A DNA stretch of 64,000 nt from Patella vulgata (taxonomy: Eukaryota; Mollusca; Gastropoda; Patellidae): contig NC_065882.2 in assembly GCF_932274485.2 (NCBI RefSeq), forward strand, positions 74,302,767 to 74,366,766. Direction: 5' to 3'. Below the pieces are notes generated by a model. The model had not been told where the DNA came from. It saw only the letters and a program-made list of their open reading frames with translations, and made no database searches. Shown here in pieces: positions 34,006-46,032 of the stretch. The stretch's first letter is position 1, and each line of letters opens with the position of its first letter. The translations under genes and the position numbers were made by a program.

Positions 34006-35070
34006 TGAAAATGTGTGCTCTGAGATACTGAGTGATCTTACTATCGATGATTGAATCGAAATAATAGCTACTCGATCTTATATCGTGATATTTCGTAAAA
34101 ACATCTCTTTGATGAGGCTGGGAATAAAATATCTTAATTAAAAACCAGAAATTTTTAACAATGTTTTTTTTTGTTCTCGGTTAAACTAATGCCGGCATTG
34201 AATTGTTTTGACGCAAAATTCTCCATAGATGTACATCATTTCTAATTGGCAGCTGTGGCATGGGAGGAGAAAGATGGAGGGGGTAGTAAACAAATATTAA
34301 AAGAATGTTGCAGATTTATGTAACAAGACGATATGTCGCTCTACATGAAGGCTACCCTTCACATTCATCAACACAATGTAGCAAGCATTTACAGAATTAA
34401 GATCTCAGCGGGGTTCAAATATGGCTGCCTGACAACCAATGTAAAACATGAGAAAAAGAACGTTAATTGGCCGCTTACGTTCATAATACAATCAAACACA
34501 CCATCATATCAATCATCATGGCAGACGACAAAATACAACATGGCGATCATTATAGGATAATTGTACATAAGCAGAGGATTAACTTTTGTTCTCCTTTGAT
34601 TCTTGGGAGATAACGCCATGTTTCTTTGACTTACACAACAGAACAAAAATATTACCGCTTCAAAATACACTGTAAAATCTCTGATTATAAATTATTAATC
34701 TGGCGCATTTATTTGTCATTAAAAATGTTCCCGTTTTTGTTCCACGCTTCCATTTTATACTGGAGGGTGCCATATGTGCGCGCATATGAACGTTTAAAAG
34801 AAAATTTAAATACCATAAGAATTTTGCACTGACTGAAGGAATTCGGGGAAAATTTGTTCCCGGGTCCTAAACAACAATGAATTCAAACTGCCCACCAAAC
34901 CATTGAACAAATTCAGTGGGATTACAGATCAGGCAAACTGTCGAAGATACCCGATAATAAAGTTATGAGCCAAGACAGAGAACAAATGAAGCCCTGGGGT
35001 GGAGTTAGGAATTCCCAGCTTTTAATATCGACCAGACGGTTTGCAGCATGTAAAATGTAGTTGCACAAAA

Positions 35071-35072
<2 letters not shown>
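34006..35072. other. no recognisable gene
   Basis: AT-rich noncoding DNA. Two short plus-strand frames (34333-34560 and 34626-34832) show no motif. Confidence 0.5.
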
Positions 35073-35073
<1 letters not shown>

Positions 35074-35109
<36 letters not shown>

Positions 35110-35378
35110 TGGAGAGGGAGAGAAATGGGGTTTAACGTCCACGCGACACAAACTAGGTCATTTCGGGACTAACACATGGTTCAATTTTATTTCAATAATT
35201 CGCTTGGGCGTAGGGGTCTTTAGCAGTGGGAGGAAACCGGAGGACCCGGAGAAAACCCACGCGGGTGGACAGGTGACCCTACTCCTTGTCACGTACAAAC
35301 AGGAAATCGAAACCACATCAGTTGACTCAATGACAGACCGTATGATACAGCGCGCACGTGCTAACATTCGGCCATCCA
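35074..35378 (-). mobile_element. SINE-B, full length with 9-bp target duplication
   Basis: (GA)n tail complement at 35074-35102, GAAATGGGGTTTAACGTCC, the complete central block and the head complement CACGTGCTAACATTCGGCC. ACAAAAGCT stands at 35065-35073 and 35379-35387. Confidence 0.92.
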
Positions 35379-35457
35379 ACAAAAGCTAAATCAGGATCCC
35401 AAACATCTCACTGGCTTATTTGTGTTAAACGGGCGGAACGTGAGTCAGTACCTCGTG

Positions 35458-35938
35458 ATTTTCTAGCGTTGTTTCTATTTGTCAGTGATCCAGGACGAAG
35501 ACCTGGTACGAAACAGTGTCTAGTCGTTCGAATATGACGAAGAACTGGGGTCCCGTGTGCACGTTGGTCCGCACGAAAAGAACCTTTACAGTTTGAAATT
35601 AAAATAAGATTAGACCGCCGTCCGGGGGAAAATGTGGTTAGATCTATTTGTTAAGGCCAACTCAATTTTCGTCAAGGTCGCTGAGATGTAAATAAGATTA
35701 GGGCACGTGATTGTTAGCGAGATTGTAGGTTAGGGCTAGGTGAAGGGTTGGGGTTAGAGTTAGGGTTGGAATTAGAGCTAGCCCTGTTTACATCTCGCGA
35801 CCTTTGACCAAACTTGAATTTGGCCTTTTCAAATATATTTAACCGGAAAAATGTCCCTACTCCCTAATAGCCCACTGGACGATATATGCCGGTCAGCATT
35901 AGCAGAGAATTAGGACGTTAAACTTCATTTCGTTTCAT
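35458..35938 (+). mobile_element. SINE-A split by a MITE-2 insertion
   Basis: The left part (TTTGTCAGTGATCCAGGACG, GTCTAGTCGTTCGAA, GGGTCCCGTGTGCACG, CCGTCCGGGGGAAAATGT) and the right part (AAAAATGTCCCTACTCCC, AGGACGTTAAACTTC plus CATTT tail) are colinear on both sides of 35636-35844. The head is absent. Confidence 0.85.
35636..35844. mobile_element. MITE-2, 209 bp, TTAGGG-like interior
   Basis: Inverted ends GGTTAGATCTATTTG and CAAATATATTTAACC extend inward through GGCCAACTCAATTTTCGTC and its partner GGTCAAAGGTCGCGAGATG (complement). The interior is a run of GGTTAGGGCTAGG, GGGTTGGGG and TTAGAGTTAGGGTTGG. A 10-bp duplication (GGGAAAATGT / GGAAAAATGT, one mismatch) flanks it. Nonautonomous; Mutator-like by duplication length. 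Confidence 0.8.
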
Positions 35939-36999
35939 TTATTTTTGGTATACATTAACAGTTGGTTTATTTTTGGAAGGTCTATGTTAACAATTGTTTA
36001 AAACTAATATCATTATTGGCTGGCACCAGGGACAATTTGTTGTTTGAAAGCTAAGTGATGTGGGTATTGTCTGTAAGCTTTAACGTCCGCTTCGTCACGT
36101 GGCAGATATAACAGTTGTAAATAATGATACGATTATTGGCTGGTGTAGTGGTTTTACCCGCCATTTACATCATCGATTGTTCCAACCAGATGTCTACTTA
36201 ATACCCAGTTCCTGAAACAATATTACCGTAACTTCCAACACTTGATCGTCAAAACAACTGCTAGTATTCAATGTAATAGGATATACGTAATGACACAAGA
36301 ATTAATCCTTTTTAAATGGACCCCACGGGGGTACGAGGTGTCAAGGAGTACTCCTGGGAACATTAATTATTCGATATTGTCTAATACTTCGAAGGGTGAG
36401 GTTAATCGCCACCATGCTCTAACTACGTCATAATATATTAACACGTGGGAATACGATGACGTAAAACAATAAAATATCCTCTTAATGAATTTCAGTTCGT
36501 CTGTCAGTTTGGGTTCACATGTGAGACCACCACTAGACATGCACGTGGTATTTGGAATAGGTTATGGTTGAGTGCTTTGGACATCAATTATTTTATTTAC
36601 GTTACACTCATTGGGAACACTAGCCAATGCCTTGCTTTTAAAAGAATAAATACAGCCACCGAAGCATGTTCAAGTCTTAGATAAGAAAAATCGGCATTGC
36701 TTGGGTAGCCTAACGAAGGCAAAAAAACGTCCATATTCTAAATATAGCTTCTTAACGTCACTGCGACAAATTTGGTATCAACGAAATAAATAATGTCCTT
36801 TCCAATCCGTCCTGTATTCACAATGAACCGTTTAACTTGATATTATATATCAACAGAAGAAAGTACCTTTCAGTAAAACTTTCCACCATTTCAAAATATA
36901 TAAAATCAAGGAAAATGAGCCAAATAGATTTTTTAATTAATTTAGTTTTCCACTAGTAATAGAAAGGGGGAGAAGGAGGGGGCACTAAACACAAAACAA
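35939..36999. other. no recognisable gene
   Basis: Noncoding. TTGGCTGG occurs twice (about 36015 and 36136) in similar surroundings, a weak old repeat. Confidence 0.45.
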
Positions 37000-37065
37000 C
37001 ACCAATAAGACAAACCCGAGGACAAGACAAACTACACAGACATTGCAAGAAATAAACAGCAAACC
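37000..37065 (+). mobile_element. SINE-C tail fragment
   Basis: GACAAGACAAACTACACAG followed by ACATTGCAAGAAATAAAC matches the SINE-C 3' end seen at 9570 and 17985. Confidence 0.5.
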
Positions 37066-37146
37066 GAGTGAAATGATTCCGGGGGCCATATAGCATCTGT
37101 ACAAAGAAAGCAGATATACCTTGATCGTTTGATGTTTGCTTCCAGA

Positions 37147-37287
37147 CAATCTGAATAAAATGCAGAACTATATTTCGTTTCGTTTTTTATACTTTCGATG
37201 GCCTACTTAGTGTAGTAATGACAAGTAAAACGAAATTTTGAACTATAAAAAACGAAACGAAACAGGATCTGTGTTTTAATCAGATTG
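37147..37287. mobile_element. MITE-1, 141 bp
   Basis: Ends CAATCTGAATAAAA and TTTTAATCAGATTG; inner arms TATTTCGTTTCGTTTTTTAT and complement; a 15-bp longer centre than the copy at 22061. Flanks GCTTCCAGA and GCTTTCACA agree at 7 of 9 positions, fitting a worn 9-bp target duplication. Confidence 0.88.
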
Positions 37288-38090
37288 GCTTTCACAGTAA
37301 ATGATATCACAGGCGAGATCTAGGAAAGTCGAAAAACTTGATCCTGTATATTTTAATATGATTTTGTAATCTTTCCATTTGCGACATATGGCCATGGGTT
37401 GGTTTAGTGATAAGTTCTTCCCTTTATTCATAAAAAAACCCCTACAAAGTTTGGTATAGTAGATCAAGAAAGTTCAACAGATTTTTTTTCTCACTTTCTA
37501 ACCAAACCTGATTGATGAAGATATGTGACAGGTGTCTAGAACAGATTGTATCATTGAAGAATTGACCAATAAAAACTCTGATTACATCAGATAGAAATCT
37601 ACATCACTAAATAAACCACGTGTTTTATTACAAATTTCAAGTTAATGGGAACCTAACAAAATACGTTTTTTTGTTAAAGGGACAATAACACTCTTGCTGG
37701 CTTGACAGCTCCAGAAAATAAAAAAATAGCCTTATTCTAAGTACTAGAAGTGTTAGTGTCTTACCTGTTGTGTAAATTATCCATTAAATCCTATTTTATT
37801 TGTCCAGAGGGTTCAAAAATTTTTTTTAATCCAAGTCACATTTGAAAAGCTTTACGTCAGGCTTTTCAAATCATTTAGTTGAATTTTTCCAATTTTTTAA
37901 ATTAGGTGTGTTAAGATGAAATTTGTATCATCAATTAATTGGAATATTGTAAAATAGTACAATTTGTTGACCAGAATAAAGATTGGGACATATTATTCAG
38001 TTACAACAAGAGTGGTATTGAGCCTTTAAAGAAGTTATTCTTATACTGTTTCGGATTTTAAATATCCCAGTACGGCATTTGTATTTTGTG
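37288..38090. other. no recognisable feature
   Basis: AT-rich noncoding sequence. Confidence 0.5.
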
Positions 38091-38357
38091 GAAATATCTA
38101 ATTTTCCACGTTTTAATCCACGCTAAAATATTCTCAAAATTTAATTATGAAAACAAAATCAAAGTATCAGAGGCAAACAATTCCCGATTTGGATTGAATA
38201 GGATTAAAAAAAGGTCGAAATATCTAATTTTCCACGTTTTAATTCACGCTAAAATATTCTCATATTGATTTTTTAAACATGTAATTATGAAAACAAAATC
38301 AAAGTATCAGAGGCAAACAATTTCCCGATTTGGATTCAATAGGATTTTAAAAAAAAA
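38091..38357. repeat. tandem duplication, about 126-143 bp unit
   Basis: GAAATATCTAATTTTCCACG starts both units (38091 and 38217), and both end with CCCGATTTGGATT and AATAGGATT plus an A run. The second unit has an extra stretch of about 17 bp (TTGATTTTTTAAACATG). Few other differences, so fairly young. Confidence 0.9.
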
Positions 38358-39420
38358 GGTTCATCAAAGGATAGCAGCGAATATCACAGACGGGGCTCGC
38401 TGTTGACAAATTAACCATTCATCATATTACTGTAAATACTGAAGAGAATTGAGCCATTTGAGGACTGCGAATCCTTTCAGAGATTGAACTTTCACAATCT
38501 TGCAGTTTTCCCAGTCCTGTAAATGATGCTCAGAAAAATTTTAAATTTTAATATTTGTACCGCCCTTTACCAGAATAAATTCTAAGTTCTTGTTCTTTTC
38601 AGAAGCCCAATTTCTTAGCTAGCGTTTATGCCGTGGATCAAAGTCCCTACCCCCCACCCCCCTCTGTAAACACAGTGCCCCTCGAAGTGGACACCCCGCC
38701 CCAACATTAGCTGTGTTTCTGACTATTACATTGCTCGATGTTGGTCTCTGTTTTGTTTGTGAATAGTCAATTTATTACGACAAAATTCTACTTGGTGGAC
38801 CATCTTTAACTCTACAGATGTAAAAGTCTTTATTATTGTAAGCTGTTTTAAATGCTATAGATAAAAACAATAGAAAAACAAATATATACAATATACTATA
38901 TCTTTCTCCGTCATATTACCTAGTTTTATTGTATCAAAAACAGTTTAAAAAAAACACATTGATTACCTTTCCATAACAGAGCAAATCAGTTCAGATGAAA
39001 AAACAAGTTTGCCAATTTCGTTTATAAACTTTGAACTTGCTTGTTGAATGTTTTAACGATCACGAGTAAAGTTAATCAAAAAGAACCCCCAAATACTACA
39101 TCCGGAATAACGTTTCATTGAAATATTTAATTATTTAGCTTGTTCGGTGATGAAGTCGGCCTCATCACGCGAAGATTATCCCGGTTTCATGCTAGTTTCC
39201 AACTACCGCAATTCGTGCTAAAATTGAAATCGTGGTTTTCATCTTGGACTAATCGTGGGGATCCTATATTAAGGCCAGTCATAGCAATTGTGTTGATCGT
39301 ATCCGAACGTATCTGTAAGTACCAGATCGTGGACAACAGGGACAATCCTATCGTAACGCATTAGTATTTTAAATTTATGGAAAACAAACTCATTTCTTCT
39401 TCCACGTTAAGCTCTACAAA
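38358..39420. other. no recognisable gene
   Basis: Noncoding. A C-rich tract lies at 38648-38705. A 74-codon plus-strand frame (39140-39364) has no motif. Confidence 0.5.
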
Positions 39421-39483
39421 CGAAATGAAATGGAGTTTTTAACGCCTTACTGTTTCTGCACCGAGTGGGCTAATGAAGACGGG
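39421..39483 (-). mobile_element. SINE-A 3' end only
   Basis: GAAATGAAATGGAG, TTTTTAACGCC and GTGGGCTAATGAAGACGGG. A very short 5'-truncated insertion. Confidence 0.75.
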
Positions 39484-40202
39484 ATCTCTACAAACGTAGA
39501 AAATTAAAAAGACGTGATGGCAGTGGACGTTAAGCCTAAAAACGATATCATGTATCCAGGAATGCCGATTTGGGAACTATTTTACATTTGGAAAATTTAC
39601 TATAATTTGATTTGAATAGATTGCCCATTTTATTTTCCATTCGTCCCAATTCTAGGTCCAATTTTGAATTTTTAAAATTTAAATTCTAATCGAAATCTGA
39701 TCAAATTTGTCGTTTGTTTATAAACAGGACGTATCTTGTCTAAATATAAACCGAGAGGATTGAATTCTCTCAACAGTAATTATAGCTTTTGGCTATTTTC
39801 TTTTTTAGTTTAAAAAGATCATCTGTTCTATAATGAGTCGTCTTGCCCAGCTCGACTCCTCCACAGAAGACAGTCAAATAACAATTCAAATGTAGCTTGT
39901 CGCGGCCCTAAGGGATTCATGTTTGACGTAAGATGTATCTTGATTCGGATCAAGATAGGTCAAGTCTTATTTCAAGATCCCAAAATATTGACCAGATCAA
40001 AGTTTCCAGGAGAATTATGTTGGTTTACTTAGATATGGCAAGAGAAAGGGAGAATACTGGTAAAGAAGTTAACATCGAAATGTTTAAGATTGTTCTTTTG
40101 AAAACTCTATAGCAATAGTTAGGATCAATTTACTTTGTCCCATAACTCACTATATGTGGTAGTTTGTGGTTTACAATGTCCGTGTTCTGTTACTTGAGGT
40201 AT
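39484..40202. other. no recognisable feature
   Basis: Noncoding sequence. Confidence 0.5.
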
Positions 40203-40410
40203 TGTTTGTCCTGTCTTCCCCTTGTCAGTGGATGGGACGAAAAACCGAGGCTCAGTGTACACATTGGTGTTGGAATTCGATATAAGAGTTGGCCGTAGTG
40301 CCGCTGTTCGGACAGAATTTCCCTCATAGCACACTGTATGGCGTATGCCCGTATTCATTAGCCCAGTCGGAGCTAACCGTAGGGCGTTAAACCCCATTTC
40401 ATTTCATTTG
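40203..40410 (+). mobile_element. SINE-A, shortened
   Basis: CCCCTTGTCAGTGGATGGGACG (the block between is deleted), GTGTACACATTGG, TTGGAATTCGATATAAGAG, CATAGCACACTGTATGGCG and GGGCGTTAAACCCC plus CATTT tail. Confidence 0.88.
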
Positions 40411-41156
40411 TCCTGTCTTTGTTTTGATGTGCAGTTATCCTGTAGTTTCTAGTAGCTTCTAGAAACCAGCTTGATACATTAATAGAAATAAACCGCTTAA
40501 AGCAATAATCATTGACTGGTGTTGAGCTAAGATTGTGTGTTTATAGAGCGGTGGGTAGTTGTCTCAATTATTATTTACACGTGGTAGCTGAAGGCAAGAA
40601 GCAGGTTTTCATATCACCAGCAACACCTCCAGAAATCATCAACACGTGTTGGACATGATCCGCCTCATCAAATCCCATCTTTAATAGTTTGCATACCTAG
40701 TTTTATATCTACGGGGAATTCTGGCAGTCCATGTAGGTTCCTATATAAAACATTTCTCGTATTTTTAGTATTAACAGGGGTGTAAGGTTCCCAGCTATAT
40801 ACATAAGGATAAAATTAATTTTCTAACATCCTGCAGATACCATGCACAAAGAAGAAAACAACCCTTTAATTATATATCAAGAATCAACTTTCAATGAACA
40901 ATTTAAAAATTGCGATCTTGAACAGAAATATAGAATTACTATTAATATGCTCATCGCAACATACAGAAATTTTCCAAAAGGCCGACATAGTCTCGGATCT
41001 TATGGCTTTTCCTCCCCAATTGTCTGGTAACTGGACAAACTAGGGCCTTGGGGGTCGGGTAAATTGGGTTAATAGCTAATAATAGCAAATAATGTCATCA
41101 GTAATAACCGATTGTTTCATAAAACACCATATGGTTATCTTTACGTTAACAATTTA
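40411..41156. other. no recognisable feature
   Basis: Noncoding sequence. Confidence 0.5.
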
Positions 41157-41403
41157 GAGAGAGAGAGAGAGAGAGAGTGATGACATTTTACGACCATTCA
41201 ACATAGACTAGGTCATTTTGGGTCTAACAGATGGTACAATTTTATATCAATCAATCGTTTGCGCGTAGGGGTCTTTAACAGTGTTAGAAAACCGTTAGAC
41301 CCGGAGAAAAGCAACGAGTGACCCTACTCCTTGTCCTTGTCGAAATCAAGCCACGTGACTCGATGGTAGACCTTATGAACGAAAGCGCACGCGTACCCTC
41401 TCC

Positions 41404-41434
<31 letters not shown>
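41157..41434 (-). mobile_element. SINE-B plus adjoining (CA)n
   Basis: (GA)n at 41157-41177, then ACATAGACTAGGTCATTTTG, TTTGCGCGTAGGGGTC, GACCCGGAGAAAAG, GTGACCCTACTCC and the head complement GAAAGCGCACGCG. A (CA)n microsatellite at about 41405-41434 sits at the head end. Confidence 0.8.
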
Positions 41435-41439
<5 letters not shown>

Positions 41440-41817
41440 AGAGAAAGAAAACCACGGCAACAACAAAGAAAACGTCCCGGTCGATAATATAATTAAATCT
41501 CTTCTTGCTGTCATCCAGTCATGATCCAGTTTCCGGAAGCACCTGGGTAAACGGTGGCCGTTTAAGACATTTTGTCTGTCGACCACAAAATCATCTCATC
41601 AATCTAAAAATAATTGCACTTTAAGGGACGAGTTGACGACATGGCAAAAATAAGCGTACAACAAATCAAGTTAAAAATACTGAATAATAAATATTTTGGA
41701 GGAATTATTTCTATTTGGGAGACTATACCGACAAAAATCAGAACCAAGGGGAAATATCTCCAGGGAATAAATGAATTCAAACAATTGTATTTTTTCAGAA
41801 TAAAAAACAACCTTGTT
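41435..41817. other. no recognisable gene
   Basis: A 68-codon plus-strand frame ends at 41820 and is Lys- and Ile-rich. I see no family in it. Confidence 0.45.
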
Positions 41818-42160
41818 TAGTAGGAATGTGTCAACATGTTTTTACCAATGGCAAATATGCACCATATCTATGTGCGAGTATATATTGCGAACCAAAGAAA
41901 CGTATCTTTAAGGAATACATATATCCTAAAAATCGTAGTAATTTGTTCAGAATCAATTAGTAGCAATGTGTCAACATGTTTTTACCAATGGCATATTTAT
42001 ATAAATATATTCAACATATAATATATGTGTGAGTACATACTGAGAACCAAGGGAACTTATCTTTAAGGAATACATATATACAAAAAAATCGTAGTAATTT
42101 GTTCAGAAACTTTTAGTAGGAATGTGTCAACATGTTTTTACTAATGGCAGATTTATATAA
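41818..42160. repeat. tandem repeat, 140-156 bp unit, 2.3 copies
   Basis: TAGTAGGAATGTGTC variants at 41818, 41958 and 42114, each followed by AACATGTTTTTACCAATGG. Units share TATCTTTAAGGAATACATAT and TCGTAGTAATTTGTTCAG. Confidence 0.88.
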
Positions 42161-42696
42161 ATATATATATATATATCAGATATAGCATACTACATATATC
42201 ATAGAAACATAACTTGTTTTGACACCATTGCCATCAGATACACCGTACTACATATATCATTTAAAACTGACTTGTCTTGATGATAATCTTAATATATAAG
42301 TAAAACTGATTTGTTTTGTCTAATAGCAGGAAAGATGCTTGATGGACCATTAAACCAACTATTAAAGTATTTAGAGCTGGTCAGATCATGGTTATAAGAT
42401 ATGGCCGTAGATCACATGGTTGTTATCAACTACTGGACAGTGTCCATACCACCCTGACGTGTATGTCAAAATATTTTACTTATATCTAAACAATATGAGA
42501 GAAAAATAACTTGGAGAATATAAGACAAATGTCTTAACTTTACCGTGAGAAAGTGAACATCGAGGCTTATAAGCTCTTATTAGGTGAGAGTTTTCCAAAG
42601 TGTTCAAAGATTTGCTTTTTTGAAAGGGATTGGTGTTGGGGTATTTCGGGCTATAATCAGAATATTTATAGACAATACAAATCCTCTAAGGAGTAC
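42161..42696. other. no recognisable feature
   Basis: Begins with a TA-rich tract and two similar CTACATATATCAT pieces (about 42191 and 42248). Nothing gene-like. Confidence 0.45.
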
Positions 42697-42796
42697 GCAA
42701 TAAAATGAAATAAAAAGGGTTTAACGTCTTGTCCAAACAGTTGCATTTCGGCCTAATATTCGTCGATTTCCAACCCAAACGACTAGACGCGCTTAC
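42697..42796 (-). mobile_element. SINE-A remnants
   Basis: ATAAAATGAAATAAAAAGG then GTTTAACGTC, ACAGTTGCATTTCGGCC, TCGATTTCCAACC and AACGACTAGACG. Most of the body is lost. Confidence 0.65.
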
Positions 42797-42939
42797 GAAA
42801 GTAAGAACAGACATCAATCTTGACCCCGTTGCAATATCTGTTTCAAATGTTCTTTTTTTTTAAATAATTGGATACTCCAATAACTAAAGTGATGCTGTAA
42901 CGACAAAACTGAAAGTCAGATACAGGGCCTACTTTTTGG

Positions 42940-42985
42940 GAGTGGTGGTAGTAGTAGCAGCCGTAGTAGTAGTAATTGTAGTAGC
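42940..42985. repeat. GTA-type trinucleotide microsatellite
   Basis: Imperfect run of GTA/GTAGTA with one CAGCC interruption. Confidence 0.8.
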
Positions 42986-43379
42986 TGGGTTTTATGATCA
43001 ACGCATCCTCGGTATCCTCAGTGCTATCGTTTCGTTCTACTTCATCACGGGTATACCGAGTATATGATCAGCAGTTCATTCTGTTGGCCTATCAGCCGTT
43101 TAATAACCACTTTAAAATAAATACTCCATATCTCGTAATTATATATAGGTGTTATAAGTTTAGAGATAGGTAAAATGGTTGTGTTGATATCTGGGAAGAT
43201 AAGTTTTATATAAGTAATAGTTGTATATAATTTGTCTTCTTCTTATCTAACTCGCTACTTTACAACTTGTCTGTTTTATTCAAGATTCATTCGAGAAGGT
43301 CGTATACATTTAATTGAGATAGATGGGAATACTAGAGTGTGGGATATCATTGAATTTTGGAGTATGGTTACGATTTGAC
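42986..43379. other. no recognisable feature
   Basis: AT-rich noncoding sequence. Confidence 0.45.
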
Positions 43380-43957
43380 TTATATCTGTACAGCGAAGAA
43401 CCCTCGGGATTTTTCATGTCCGATTCTCAATTGTCGGAGGTGGCACGAGCGAGACGACAAATATATTGTCTAGTCTTTCGGATGGTACAAAAAAAAACCA
43501 AGATCTTTAATATGCAGCGAATGGTATACCCATGATCTCGGGTTTTCGTCGAATCCGAATGAGCAGACGCTACACCGCTGACAAGGCGAAACTAGTTTAG
43601 AATCCTCGAGGAAGGCACCGGTTACTCACCGAGCAACCGTGACTCCCTTTAAACATACAAAGACTTACAGGTATTAAACCAAGGCCCACAGGTTCACTTG
43701 CAAATAACAGAACTGTTTGGAGTTGGAATTCGAATAGCCGGAAACACGACTGTCCGAGCAAAATGTCGCACAATAGCATATTAACTGGCGTATGATCGTC
43801 CCATCCGAACAACTATACGTTGTCTCTTTCCAGGCCCAAAGTCCAACACCACTGGCAAGAGGGAACCGATGAACTTTCTCGGCCAATGCAGGGATCGAAC
43901 ACGAGACTTCCTGTTTATTGAGCCAGCTTCTTACTCACTGAGTCGCCGTGGCTCCCC
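43380..43957. mobile_element. cluster of SINE-A pieces in both orientations
   Basis: Plus-strand body pieces (TCTAGTCTTTCGGATGG near 43468; GTTGGAATTCG and GAGCAAAATGTCGC near 43721-43776) alternate with minus-strand head halves (43535-43650, ending GCAACCGTGACTCCC; 43796-43957, with TTCTCGGCCAATGCAGGG and GAGTCGCCGTGGCTCCC). At least four pieces, so several insertions or rearrangements. Confidence 0.75.
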
Positions 43958-44160
43958 AGAACATTAGGACGTTAAACCCCCATTTCTCTTAAACGTAGCG
44001 AGCCAAAGTCTTACTCACTGAGCCACCGTGGCTTTCCAGAACATTAGGTCGTTAAACCCCCATTTCTCTTAAACGTAGCGAGCCAAAGTCTTACTCACTG
44101 AGCCACCGTGGTTTTCCAGCTGAAAATTAGGACGTTAAACTCTCATTTCTCTTAAACGTT
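43957..44160. repeat. 80-bp satellite built from SINE-A ends
   Basis: Two and a half units, the first two exactly 80 bp apart (CAGAACATTAGG at 43957 and 44037). Each unit is a plus-strand SINE-A 3' end (AGGACGTTAAACCCC, CATTTCTC) fused to a minus-strand SINE-A head (TAGCGAGCCAAAG, CTTACTCACTGAGCCACCG). The first two units are almost identical. Confidence 0.88.
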
Positions 44161-44664
44161 ATATTCCTTTGTGTAATAAATCTACTTATCTTTTATTTAT
44201 CTATAGAATTGTTGGTTAACACAATCAACGTGTAAAATCTACAATTCCACATATATATCATTATTTCTTTCTCACTCTGACATTCTGCCAGGTAATTCTT
44301 ATCACCATCTTATTTCATAGTCACCGTTTGACTTTACACGTCTATACGTTAATATACCTAGGTTGAAAGACCAGCATCGCAACTATTTAGTTAACTATCT
44401 AGTAAAATAATACATGCCCCACCAACAAAAGGATGTTTCGAGTTGCTCTTCTTCCACGTCAGTTAAGCTTGTCTTTCTTTCATTTGTGTCATAATACGGA
44501 ATCTCGGGTAGTCTAGACTCACCTGTCGGTGTTTACATATTAAAAGGACATTATGCTTTTTTATTTTTAGTTTATAAATTGTATCGAAATTATACACATC
44601 TACTACGTCGGAATGATGGTGATGGAGTCGTCGTTTCGATCACTTGTACGTACCCGTTTGGGCA
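44161..44664. other. no recognisable feature
   Basis: AT-rich noncoding sequence. Confidence 0.5.
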
Positions 44665-44850
44665 TCAAATGAAATGGGGTTTAACGTCCTACGCTTCTCC
44701 AACAGCCGATATAATAAAGATGGGCTAAAGTCTCTTGGATTTCAACGGGTATTCGTGTTTTTTAATACGCCCGAAGTCCTTGCGCACAGGCGAATGATTG
44801 AAATAGAACTGTATCATATCTTTATCCAGGATAAGTGTCGAGTTAACTCC
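44665..44850. mobile_element. chimera of SINE-A tail and SINE-B end
   Basis: Minus-strand SINE-A end (AAATGAAATGGGGTTTAACG, GTCCTACGCTTCTCC) is followed by plus-strand SINE-B-like GATTGAAATAGAACTGTATC and AAGTGTCGAGTTAACTCCC. A 101-codon frame across it is a SINE reading. Confidence 0.6.
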
Positions 44851-45297
44851 CTTGCTCTCGGTCAAGCGTGTATTGTGGATTGGGGAACCGGTTTAGCCTA
44901 TGTAACAATCCTCCTCCTGAGGGGATGTCCCTTGAAGACAAATGAGTAAAGAGTAAGAATAAACTGTTCAATAGTAGAGCATATTGTATTAATAAATGAC
45001 TATCATAGCATGTGTTATGTTGTATAGTTTACTATGTAATGTACAGTCTATCTCTAACCTATAGTTGGACTGTTTTTATATAATACAGACGAGGTTTACA
45101 TTGTTCAGTCTGGTAAGAATTTATGTCTATGCTTCTTAGTTATTTTGGTTTAGTTGGAAATATTACTCGATACATGTGTGACATTTCTCTTGTTTTCATC
45201 AAATCTGACAGCAGAATTGTTTTTTAAAAAAACTAATATTACCATGATATAAAAGTCAAAATATATTTCATCGTCATGGGAATGCAAATTCTAACAT
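44851..45297. other. no recognisable feature
   Basis: Noncoding sequence. Confidence 0.45.
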
Positions 45298-45505
45298 GAG
45301 CCGCGGTGGCTCAGTGAGTAAGACACTAACCAGGGGGGTCTCAAGTTCGCTCCAGGTGTTGTCAGAGAAAGTGCCTCGGGATTTTCGGCTTGGGTTCACC
45401 TTGTCACTAGTGCATGACCCTTGACAGTACTTCGAATTGCTGCTCTCCGGACAAATCTTCCCTCGTAACATACTGTATGGCGTACATCCGTCAAATTCTA
45501 TGCCA
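45298..45505 (+). mobile_element. SINE-A with intact head, shortened body
   Basis: GAGCCGCGGTGGCTCAGTGAG (A box, good), TCTCAAGTTCGCTCCAG (B box, weaker), CCTCGGGATTTTCGG, CTTGTCACTAGTGCATG, then a deletion to ACTTCGAATTGCTGC and ACATACTGTATGGCG. The 3' tail is lost. Confidence 0.85.
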
Positions 45506-46032
45506 GCATCCATATTGGGATTAGAATCTTAACTTAACATAGTATAATTATGTGAACGCATTGTTTTCGAGTAGAAAGTGGGATCTTGATCCGAATTTCA
45601 AGAATAGCAATTCAACGGGAATTCAATTTTTTAATCCAGGTTTCAGAGTGTCACCTATGGAGTAATCTATTTCGTCATCTAGCACGTATTGTTGACCCAA
45701 TCCTATTGTTGTTCCAGTAATTTGAATATGAACCCATACGGTAGAAAGTAGGATCTATATGTGAACGCAGCGTTCTCCTAATCCACATTAGCCCATTCGG
45801 AAGGTTTCATTTAGTAAGAGGAATAGCATCTTATTATTAATCCCGTGTGGGATCACGTTACATTTAACAGCGCCGACTAACGGACCTATGCATTTCGTTA
45901 GATTACACGAATTATAATGCGGAATACAAGTTCGGTCGGTGTGAATACAAATGTTGATCCAATACAACTTTGGCTCGGCTAATATAAACCTATGAACTCA
46001 TCGTAAGTTTTGTTGTTTTTAGAGATTTTTTA
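45506..46032. other. no recognisable feature
   Basis: Noncoding. AAGTGGGATCTTGATCCG and AAGTAGGATCTATATGTGAAC (about 45578 and 45745) are weakly similar. Confidence 0.45.

Noticed and set aside
35720-35785. True telomere or chromosome end
   Set aside because: The TTAGGG-like run is degenerate, short, and lies inside a MITE with target duplications.
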